From Chloroflexota bacterium (GTDB lineage Bacteria; Chloroflexota; Dormibacteria; Dormibacterales; Dormibacteraceae), in contig VBHB01000100.1 in assembly GCA_005880315.1 (NCBI GenBank), positions 1 through 32,407 on the forward strand: 32,407 bases of DNA, in the 5' to 3' direction. Positions within the stretch are counted from its first letter, which is position 1. Every line of letters begins with the position of its first letter. Shown piece by piece: positions 13,678-20,112 of this stretch. A program made the position numbers and the translations under genes. The notes under the pieces were generated by a model, which was given only the letters and a program-made list of their open reading frames with translations, had not been told where the DNA came from and ran no database searches.

Positions 13678-15530
13678 GCCTGCCCGAGGGCTTCGTCCTC
13701 GGCCCGTACTGGATCTCCGGCCGCATCGGCCGCGGCGGGATGGCGACCGTCTACAAGGCCCACCACGCCGCACTCGATCGGGATGTCGCCATCAAGGTCC
13801 TGCCCGACTTCTTTGCTGAGGAGGAGGCCTATCGCGAACGCTTCCAGCAGGAGGCTCGCTCGGTAGCGCGCCTCAAGCACCCGAACATCCTGAACATCTT
13901 CGATTTCGGCCAGGAACACGGCATCACGTACCTGGTGCTCGAGCTGGTGGAGGGCGGGACCCTTGCGGACCGCCTTGGGCACCCGATCGACCTCGAAGAC
14001 GTGATCAAGATCATGCGCCCGATCGCCAGCGCGCTGGATTACGCGCACAGCCAGGGCATCCTCCATCGGGACATCAAGCCCTCGAACATCCTCCTGCATC
14101 GTGATGGGACCCCCGTTCTCGCCGATTTCGGCCTCGCGAAGATGGCGGGCGCGACCCGCAGCCTGACCGCCAGCGGCACCGTGCTCGGCACCCCGGAGTA
14201 CATGTCGCCAGAGCAGGGGGCCGGCGACCCCATCGGGCCGCAGTCGGACCGGTACTCGCTGGCCGTCGTCGCCTATGAGATGCTGACCGGCCGCGTTCCC
14301 TTCGAGGCCGACACCCCGGCCGCGGTGTTGCTGTCGCATATCAACAAGGCGGTCCCTCCGACACGGGAATTGGCCGGGGAGCTCTCAGGGCACGTCGAAG
14401 ACGCCCTGCGCAAGGCGCTGGCGAAGCAGCCCGCAGACCGCTTCGACAGCGCCGGGCAGTTCGTCTCCGCACTCACACCTGCCGCCTGGGTGCACCGCGA
14501 GCGCCCGACCCCGGTCACCCCGACCCGCTCTCAGTTCCAGCAACGAAATGGAAGCCGGCCGATGCGAACGCTGCCGTCGGTGCTGGTCGTCGACGACAGT
14601 GCGGCCAACCGTGAGCTCATCGAGGCCTGCCTGGCCGACGTCGAGTGCACGGTCCGGCTCGCGAGCGATGGCCCCAGCGCGCTCGCGGCGATCGAGTCGG
14701 CCGCGCCTGACCTGATCCTGCTCGACGTCCAGATGCCTGGCATGGACGGATACGCGGTGTGCCGGCGGATCAAAGCCAACCCCTCGCTTCGACTTGTGCC
14801 TGTGGTGATGATCACTGCGCTCGACCGCTCGGAGGATCGCGTGCAGGCGCTCGAGGCCGGCGCCGACGATTTCATGTCGAAACCAGTCGAGCGCCTCGAG
14901 CTCGTGGCCCGTGTGCGCTCGGCCCTGCGGCTGAAAACGGTGTACGACCGGCTGGACAGCGCCGAGCACGTGATCTTCAGCCTCGCCGCCGCAGTCGAGG
15001 CCAAGGACGCGTACACGGAGCGCCACACGAGTCGCGTCGCCGAATCCGCTCGGCACCTGGGCTTGCGTTTGGGCCTGCCTGAAGACGACCTCGACGCCCT
15101 CTATCGGGGCGGGATCATCCATGACATCGGCAAGATCGGAGTCCCCGACGCGGTCCTGCTCAAGCCGGGACCCCTGGACGAGAGAGAGCTGATGCTGATG
15201 CGGGCACATCCTGAGATCGGCGAGAACATCGTCCGTCCGCTGCGCTCCGGCTCCGACCTCCTCCCGATCGTCCGGCATCACCACGAGGCTTTCGACGGCC
15301 ATGGCTACCCGGATGGGTTGAGAGGCACGTCGATTCCGCTGCTGGCCAGGATCGTCTCGGTGTGCGACGCGTTCGACGCCCTGACCAACGACCGACCGTA
15401 TCGGGCGCGCCTCTCCGAATGCGAGGCCATCGCGATCCTGGCCGGCGGTGCCGGCAGGCAGTGGGACCCGCAGCTCGTGAGCCTGCTGACAGGCGAGATC
15501 CCGGTCCTGCATCGATCCGGCGCCGCCTGA
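13674..15530 (+). CDS. Ser/Thr protein kinase - receiver - HD-GYP fusion protein
   Basis: A 618-residue protein joining three signalling systems. Residues about 12-270 are a Hanks-type kinase: glycine loop GRIGRGGMATVYKA, K41, catalytic HRDIKPSN (D133), DFG (D151) and GTPEYMSPEQ. Residues about 302-420 are a receiver with VVDDS, phospho-acceptor D351 in LILLDVQMPGMDG and lysine in FMSKPV. Residues about 430-610 are an HD-GYP domain with HDIGKIG (H483, D484), HPEIG, HHHEAFDGHGYP (G544-P546) and DAFDALTNDRPYR, as in active c-di-GMP phosphodiesterases. All catalytic residues appear intact. Receiver-HD-GYP proteins (RpfG type) are common, but an added N-terminal Ser/Thr kinase is unusual. There is no transmembrane segment. 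GTG 13674 overlaps the upstream membrane gene; the hybrid kinase gene starts 10 bp downstream. Confidence 0.93.
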   Translation: MSLPEGFVLGPYWISGRIGRGGMATVYKAHHAALDRDVAIKVLPDFFAEEEAYRERFQQEARSVARLKHPNILNIFDFGQEHGITYLVLELVEGGTLADRLGHPIDLEDVIKIMRPIASALDYAHSQGILHRDIKPSNILLHRDGTPVLADFGLAKMAGATRSLTASGTVLGTPEYMSPEQGAGDPIGPQSDRYSLAVVAYEMLTGRVPFEADTPAAVLLSHINKAVPPTRELAGELSGHVEDALRKALAKQPADRFDSAGQFVSALTPAAWVHRERPTPVTPTRSQFQQRNGSRPMRTLPSVLVVDDSAANRELIEACLADVECTVRLASDGPSALAAIESAAPDLILLDVQMPGMDGYAVCRRIKANPSLRLVPVVMITALDRSEDRVQALEAGADDFMSKPVERLELVARVRSALRLKTVYDRLDSAEHVIFSLAAAVEAKDAYTERHTSRVAESARHLGLRLGLPEDDLDALYRGGIIHDIGKIGVPDAVLLKPGPLDERELMLMRAHPEIGENIVRPLRSGSDLLPIVRHHHEAFDGHGYPDGLRGTSIPLLARIVSVCDAFDALTNDRPYRARLSECEAIAILAGGAGRQWDPQLVSLLTGEIPVLHRSGAA

Positions 15531-15540
15531 GCGCGTCGAA

Positions 15541-18156
15541 GTGAAGAGTGTGGTCGGTTTCATGCAGAACGCCGACGCGGTCGCGTTCGTGCTTCTTGGT
15601 GTCGCGGTTGGATTCGGCTGGGCGAGGCGCCGCGACCGCTCTACCGGCTACCTCGCGCTCGCCATCGTTCTCTTGTCGTCGGTTTCGTTGCTGGGGCGCA
15701 TCCCGGCGCTGCTTCACTTCACACCCCCGCTGTTGACCGAGGTCAGCCTGGCGGCCTTCGTCGGCTGCGCCTACGCGCTCCTGCGCTATAGAGCCTCGTT
15801 GATCCCCCTTCCCAACCGCTGGCATGCCGCTGCGGTCGTGGCCGTGGCGGCTGCCGGTGGTCTCTTCGTAGTCCTGAGTTACTTTGCGCGCGCCGTCTCG
15901 ACTCCAGTCAAGTTGGGCGCGGCGGTCGCATTCATCCTCGTGTGGTGCGCGATCGTGGTCGAGCCGATCGTCCGCTTCTGGCTCGTCGCTCGCGGGCTGC
16001 CGGCCGTGCAGGCCTGGCGACTGCGGTCGCTCAGCCTCGGATTCGCGGGCATCGTCTTGATCCTGGTCTTCGCGATTGGCGCGAGCGCAGCCGGCGCCAA
16101 CCAGGTCGCCCAGCTGACCATCCAGGTCATCGTCCTCGGCATCGTTCCGCTCCTCTATGTGAGCTTCGCGCCGCCATCGTGGCTGCGCCGGCAGTGGCGA
16201 TCTTCTGAAGAAGAGGGCCTGCGTGCGTTCATGCAGGATCTCTTGCTTTTGCGCGAGGACCGAGCTGCCCTCGCCAACCGTGCGCTCGAGTGGGCGATGA
16301 GGCTGGCGGGCGGCGCATCCGCGGTGGTGGTGGAGTCCGACGGCGAGGTGTTGGCGATGAGAGGCCTCGACGAGGAGCAGGTCGCGCAGATCAGAACTTC
16401 CATCGAGGCGCGGACCGATGGCGTACATCGCGTGGAGATAGACGGTGCCGACACGGCGCTGCTGCTCCTTCAAGTCGGTGGCACCAAAGACGCGGGCCGC
16501 CTCGCGGTTCTGGCCGGGCCGTTCACTCCCGGCTTCGGCTCCGATGAGATCAGCCGCGTGCAGCAGTTCATGACCGCCGTGGCCGCGGCGCTGGACCGTG
16601 CCCGGCTGCTCGACCGTCTGAGGGACGCTAATGCACAGCTGCAGGAGGCGAACAAGCACAAGAGCGTCTTTTTGGCGAGCATGAGCCACGAGCTGAGGAC
16701 GCCGTTGAACGCAATTCTCGGCTTCTCAGAGCTGCTGATCGACGCGCCCGACGGCCAGCACACGAAAGAGACGCAGGTGCGCTTCCTTCAGCAGATCCAT
16801 ACGAGCGGACAGCACCTGCTCGGGCTGATCAACGACATCCTCGACCTCTCCAAGATCGAGGCTGGGCAGATGGAGCTCCGTCTTCAGCAGGTCGCGGTCG
16901 CGGAGGTCACCGAGCAGGTGCGCAACATCGTGGAGCCGCTGGTCGCGCAAAAGCAGATCCGCCTCGAGACTGCCGTGATTGGGGTCGGCGATATCGAGGC
17001 CGACGCCGGCAAGTTCAAACAAATGCTGTTGAACCTCGTTTCGAACGCCATCAAGTTCACGCCTGCGGGCGGCATGGTGCGCATCTCGGCCAGGCGGCTC
17101 GTTGACGCTGTCGAGGTCACGGTCTCCGACACCGGAATCGGCATCGCCCCGGCCGACCAATCCCGAATCTTTCACGAGTTCCAGCAGGTCGACTCCGGCA
17201 TCGATCGGCAGCAGCAGGGCACCGGCCTTGGTCTCACCCTCACGCGGCGATTCGCTCGCTTACATGGTGGCGAGGTCCGCGTCGAAAGCGAGCCTGGCAA
17301 AGGCAGCGTCTTCACCATCCACATGCCGCTGGCCGCGGCGACCCAGGAGCCGGCGGTCGAGGGGATACAAGGCGATGCTCACTCCGGCGGGGACGCGGCC
17401 TTGCCGCTGGTTCTGATCGTGGAAGACGACCCCCCGGCGAGCGAGCTGCTCTCGCGCCAGCTGGGGCGAGCGGGATTTCGAACCGAGGTCGTCCGTAGCG
17501 GCTCAGAGGTGATGAGTCGCGCGCGGCAACGGAAACCTGCCGCGATCACGCTCGACATCCTGCTGCCCGGTATCGACGGCTGGGAGGTCCTCACCCGCCT
17601 GAAGGACGACGAGACCACGAGCTCCATCCCGGTCATCGTGATCAGCGTCGTCGACAATCCCGAGCTTGCCATCGCCCTTGGTGCCGTCGACTACTTCGTC
17701 AAGCCGGTTCCGGCCAGGGAGCTCATCGGCCGCCTGCGCCGCTTCAAGATCGGCGTCAACGGGTCAGGCGCGAAGACGCAGGTGCTGGTCGTCGACGACG
17801 AGCGCGCAAACCGCGATTGGCTGAAGGAGGTTCTCGAGCCGGCGGGCTTCGGCGTGATCTCGGCCGTCGGCGGTCGCGAGGCCATCGAGCTCGCGCGGGC
17901 GCGGCGCCCAGACCTCGTCCTCCTCGACCTCATGATGCCCGAGGTTTCGGGCTTCGACGTGGTCGAGGCACTTCGCTCGGATCGCGCCACCTCGAACACA
18001 CCGATCATGGTGCTGACGGCGAAAGACCTGACAGAGGCTGACAAACGCCAGCTGAACGGACGCGTGTCGAACATCCTCCAGCGTGGCACCACAGGCGCCT
18101 CGGACTTAGTCAGCATGCTTCGACAGGTGATCGGCGATGAGGCGGCCGAGGCTTGA
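15541..18156 (+). CDS. Membrane hybrid histidine kinase with two C-terminal receivers
   Basis: An 871-residue protein. About seven hydrophobic helices fill residues 8-210, followed by a GAF-like region at about 225-355. The HisKA domain has its phosphorylated H383 in SMSHELRTPLN. The ATPase domain keeps N-box (LLNLVSNAIKFT), DTGIGI and GTGLGLTL. Two receivers follow: the first with VEDD, D672 in ITLDILLPGIDG and lysine in YFVKPV; the second with VVDDE and D796 in LVLLDLMMPEVSG, but the usual lysine is arginine (R848 in NILQRG). Start GTG 15541 lies 10 bp after the kinase fusion stop; ATG 15562 is possible. The stop overlaps the next receiver gene (TTGA). It probably phosphorylates its own receivers, the stand-alone ones downstream and perhaps the receiver of the kinase-HD-GYP protein. 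Confidence 0.93.
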   Translation: MKSVVGFMQNADAVAFVLLGVAVGFGWARRRDRSTGYLALAIVLLSSVSLLGRIPALLHFTPPLLTEVSLAAFVGCAYALLRYRASLIPLPNRWHAAAVVAVAAAGGLFVVLSYFARAVSTPVKLGAAVAFILVWCAIVVEPIVRFWLVARGLPAVQAWRLRSLSLGFAGIVLILVFAIGASAAGANQVAQLTIQVIVLGIVPLLYVSFAPPSWLRRQWRSSEEEGLRAFMQDLLLLREDRAALANRALEWAMRLAGGASAVVVESDGEVLAMRGLDEEQVAQIRTSIEARTDGVHRVEIDGADTALLLLQVGGTKDAGRLAVLAGPFTPGFGSDEISRVQQFMTAVAAALDRARLLDRLRDANAQLQEANKHKSVFLASMSHELRTPLNAILGFSELLIDAPDGQHTKETQVRFLQQIHTSGQHLLGLINDILDLSKIEAGQMELRLQQVAVAEVTEQVRNIVEPLVAQKQIRLETAVIGVGDIEADAGKFKQMLLNLVSNAIKFTPAGGMVRISARRLVDAVEVTVSDTGIGIAPADQSRIFHEFQQVDSGIDRQQQGTGLGLTLTRRFARLHGGEVRVESEPGKGSVFTIHMPLAAATQEPAVEGIQGDAHSGGDAALPLVLIVEDDPPASELLSRQLGRAGFRTEVVRSGSEVMSRARQRKPAAITLDILLPGIDGWEVLTRLKDDETTSSIPVIVISVVDNPELAIALGAVDYFVKPVPARELIGRLRRFKIGVNGSGAKTQVLVVDDERANRDWLKEVLEPAGFGVISAVGGREAIELARARRPDLVLLDLMMPEVSGFDVVEALRSDRATSNTPIMVLTAKDLTEADKRQLNGRVSNILQRGTTGASDLVSMLRQVIGDEAAEA

Positions 18157-18578
18157 GCTCGCAGCCCCTGGTTCTCGTCGTGGAGGACAACGAGGTCAAC
18201 CAGCTCCTGACCGCCTCCGTGCTGGAGCGCGAAGGTTTCCAGGTCGACCTCGCCTGCGATTCCACCCAGGCAATGGAACGGCTTCGCGAACGCACTCCTG
18301 AATTGATTCTCATGGACGTGCAGCTTCCCGGCATGGACGGCCTGGCGCTGACACGGCGGTTGAAAACCGATCCCGCCACTGCCCAGATCACGATCGTGGC
18401 ATTGACAGCCCACGCGATGACCGGCGACCGTGAGCAGACGCTCGCGGCGGGGTGCGCCGGCTACATATCCAAACCGATCGACACCCGCACTTTCGCGGGC
18501 CAGGTGCGTGCCTTCCTGCCGCGTTCAGCGCCGGATCCCGGTCCGGCGAGGACTGATGCCACACTAAGCGGCACGTGA
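18153..18578 (+). CDS. Stand-alone CheY/DivK-like receiver protein
   Basis: A 141-residue single-domain response regulator: acidic pocket E11/D12 in LVVEDNEVNQ, phospho-acceptor D55 in LILMDVQLPGMDG, threonine in VALTAHAM and lysine in GYISKPID. It has no output domain, so it likely passes phosphate on or binds another protein, as DivK does. Start TTG 18153 overlaps the TGA of the hybrid kinase gene; its own stop overlaps the GTG of the next receiver (GTGA, 18575-18578). It is a tandem duplicate of that gene, both with VEDN..NQLL and AGC.G(Y/F)ISKPID. The unstructured tail after residue 122 is proline-rich and unlike the sister protein. Confidence 0.9.
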   Translation: MSSQPLVLVVEDNEVNQLLTASVLEREGFQVDLACDSTQAMERLRERTPELILMDVQLPGMDGLALTRRLKTDPATAQITIVALTAHAMTGDREQTLAAGCAGYISKPIDTRTFAGQVRAFLPRSAPDPGPARTDATLSGT

Positions 18579-18958
18579 AACCGAAGCCGCTGATCCTGGT
18601 CGTCGAAGACAATGCCGCCAATCAGCTGCTGGCACGCGAGGTCCTCGAGCTCAACGGCTATCAGGTCGAGGTGGCAAGCACGGCAACTCAGGCCCTCGAA
18701 CGCCTGAAGGCGCTCCAACCGGCGTTGATCCTCATGGACGTCGAGCTGCCCGGAAAGGACGGCCTGTCGTTGACCCGGCTGCTGAAGAGCATGTCGCCGA
18801 CCGCGGCGATACCCGTGGTGGCGATGACGTCGCATACAAGCCTGCAGGCGAGGAGGGATGCCCTCCAGGCCGGCTGCGTGGGCTTCATCTCCAAGCCGAT
18901 CGACGTGCACACATTTCCGGCGCGCATCGAGGAGTTCCTGGCCCGCCCCGGAGACTGA
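18575..18958 (+). CDS. Stand-alone CheY/DivK-like receiver protein (tandem duplicate)
   Basis: A 127-residue single receiver domain: E11/D12 in LVVEDNAANQ, D55 in LILMDVELPGKDG, a Thr in VAMTSH and the lysine of GFISKPID. It ends shortly after the last helix with no output domain. GTG 18575 overlaps the preceding receiver stop. It closes an operon that encodes five receiver domains in four proteins, so it may be the end of a phosphorelay or a phosphate sink. Which kinase feeds it cannot be read, but the hybrid histidine kinase two genes upstream is the natural candidate. Confidence 0.9.
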   Translation: MKPKPLILVVEDNAANQLLAREVLELNGYQVEVASTATQALERLKALQPALILMDVELPGKDGLSLTRLLKSMSPTAAIPVVAMTSHTSLQARRDALQAGCVGFISKPIDVHTFPARIEEFLARPGD

Positions 18959-18998
18959 GTATTGTGGGTCGCGCGAGGCGGCGCGGCGTTTTCTTTTT

Positions 18999-19850
18999 GT
19001 GTCGACCCACGTCCCTGCCAGTGCCCGTGGCGCACAAAACGCCGCGAGGCACGCCGCCACCCAGCCATGGCTCGAAGCCCTGGAAAGGTTGGGATACGTC
19101 GTGCGCGGGGTCGTGTACGGGGTCATGGGCTATCTCGCGCTTGGGCTCGCCTTGAGCCGGTCCGGGGCCGCCACCGACCCGGCCGGCAGCGTCGCCATGC
19201 TCGGCGCCAGCCCGTTTGGGCGCCCGCTCCTGGTCGCGGTCGTCATCGGCCTGGGCGCGTACTCGGTGTGGGGTTTCGTGCGCGCGATTTTCGACCCTTG
19301 GCGACGCGGCAGCGACCCGACCGGAATCGCTCAGAGGCTTGGCTACGCATGGAGTGGATTCGCCTATGCCTCGCTGACTCTGTTCGCCCTCAACCTCCTC
19401 GCGGGGGGTGGAACGACCACAGCCGACACGACCCAGTCGGCTGTGCGTTCGATCCTCACGCTTCCGGCCGGCAGGCTGCTCGCGATCGCGACCGGCGTGG
19501 TGACGATCGGCGTGGGAATCGGCCAGTTCGCCGAGGCCGACTCCGCGCAGCTGCAGAAGGGCGTCAAGCAGTGGGAGATGTCGCCGGTGGCAAAGCGGCT
19601 CGTGCTGTGGCTGGGCCGGCTCGGGATGTTTTCGCGCGGCGTGACATTCACCCTCGTAGGCTGGTTCGTACTGCAGGCCGGCCTGCATCGGGATCCGTCC
19701 GGTGCTCACGGGTATCGCGGCGCATTCATCTTCCTGCTCTCACAGCCATACGGCCACCTCTTCCTGGCGGTGGTCGCGCTCGGGTTCGTCGCCCTCGGCC
19801 TCCACTCCCTTGCCCTCGCCCGCTGGGCCCGATTGCTGGGTAGCAGCTAA
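18999..19850 (+). CDS. DUF1206-family membrane protein
   Basis: A protein of about 283 residues made of three repeats of a two-helix unit, each beginning with an R.GY..RG..Y-type motif: RLGYVVRGVVYGVMGYLALGLAL, RLGYAWSGFAYASLTLFAL and RLGMFSRGVTFTLVGWFVL. This is the DUF1206 pattern, whose biochemical role is unknown. In each repeat a small domain of helices surrounds conserved Arg and Gly residues. Start GTG 18999 is the last sensible start before a charged N-terminal region (QPWLEALERLG) and lies 40 bp after the receiver gene; the frame is open further upstream within that gene, so the start is not secure. Nothing links it clearly to the signalling operon apart from position. Confidence 0.82.
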   Translation: MSTHVPASARGAQNAARHAATQPWLEALERLGYVVRGVVYGVMGYLALGLALSRSGAATDPAGSVAMLGASPFGRPLLVAVVIGLGAYSVWGFVRAIFDPWRRGSDPTGIAQRLGYAWSGFAYASLTLFALNLLAGGGTTTADTTQSAVRSILTLPAGRLLAIATGVVTIGVGIGQFAEADSAQLQKGVKQWEMSPVAKRLVLWLGRLGMFSRGVTFTLVGWFVLQAGLHRDPSGAHGYRGAFIFLLSQPYGHLFLAVVALGFVALGLHSLALARWARLLGSS

Positions 19851-19858
19851 GCCCTCGA

Positions 19859-19875
19859 GGCCCTTAGGCGGGCCC
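19859..19875 (+). terminator. Weak hairpin after DUF1206 gene
   Basis: GGCCC at 19859-19863 can pair with GGGCC at 19870-19874 around a 6-base loop. There is no T-run, so factor-independent termination here would be poor; it is recorded only as a possible 3' end structure. Confidence 0.2.
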
Positions 19876-19876
19876 A

Positions 19877-19952
19877 ACCTCCAAGATCGCAGGCGGCTTG
19901 AGTTGACAGGGCAGTCAAGTCAGCCGACACTCCCGACATCAACCTTGGAGGT
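19877..19952 (+). promoter_or_regulatory. 9-bp inverted repeat that could mask the peptide gene's ribosome binding site
   Basis: ACCTCCAAG (19877-19885) is the exact reverse complement of CTTGGAGGT (19944-19952), which contains the GGAGG ribosome binding site of the small peptide gene. An mRNA that starts upstream of 19877 could fold to hide this site; an mRNA from the local promoter (TTGACA at 19903) would lack the first arm. The fold itself is inferred. Confidence 0.4.
19903..19931 (+). promoter_or_regulatory. Promoter of the small peptide gene with overlapping dyad
   Basis: A consensus -35 element TTGACA (19903-19908) is followed after 17 bp by a weak -10-like GACACT (19926-19931). The -35 is part of a dyad: TTGAC (19903-19907), six bases, GTCAA (19914-19918), extended on both sides by TGA and TCA. 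The right arm includes GTCAAGTCAG, nearly repeated upstream of the helix-turn-helix/TPR gene at 20066-20075. This makes regulation of both by one protein plausible. Confidence 0.5.
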
Positions 19953-19957
19953 GCGCA

Positions 19958-20056
19958 ATGCGCAAGCTTTTTCTCTCCCTGTTCCTGTCGGTGATGGCTC
20001 TCGCGCTGACGATCGGCCCCGTGCTCGCAGATGGGATCGGACCGACGCCCAAGTAA
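19958..20056 (+). CDS. Small secreted peptide precursor, candidate signalling propeptide
   Basis: A 32-residue gene with an ideal ribosome binding site (GGAGG, 19947-19951) six bases before ATG 19958. The product has a basic start (MRK), a hydrophobic core (LFLSLFLSVMALALTIG) and a VLA motif that fits signal peptidase I cleavage, leaving the C-terminal octapeptide DGIGPTPK. A precursor that is almost all signal sequence with a very short C-terminal tail is the form of Phr, PapR and NprX pheromone precursors. It is followed after 56 bp, same strand, by a helix-turn-helix/TPR protein, the form of their receptors. The function is inferred from this context; the mature form could be processed further. 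Alternatives are a chance short frame or an uncharacterised secreted peptide. Confidence 0.65.
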   Translation: MRKLFLSLFLSVMALALTIGPVLADGIGPTPK

Positions 20057-20065
20057 AGTCATCCC

Positions 20066-20112
20066 GTTAAGTCAGGTACCTAAAAGCCGGGCACGGCGGT
20101 ACACTCACCGCC
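20066..20112 (+). promoter_or_regulatory. Control region of the HTH-TPR gene, probable leaderless promoter
   Basis: GTTAAGTCAGG (20066-20076) matches 9 of 11 bases of GTCAAGTCAGC (19914-19924) upstream of the peptide gene; a further AAGTCA lies at 20056-20061. TACACT (20100-20105) ends 7 bases before ATG 20113, so the mRNA may start at the ATG, and no ribosome binding site is visible. A 6-bp inverted repeat GGCGGT (20095-20100) and ACCGCC (20107-20112) brackets the -10 and could be an operator. Confidence 0.5.
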
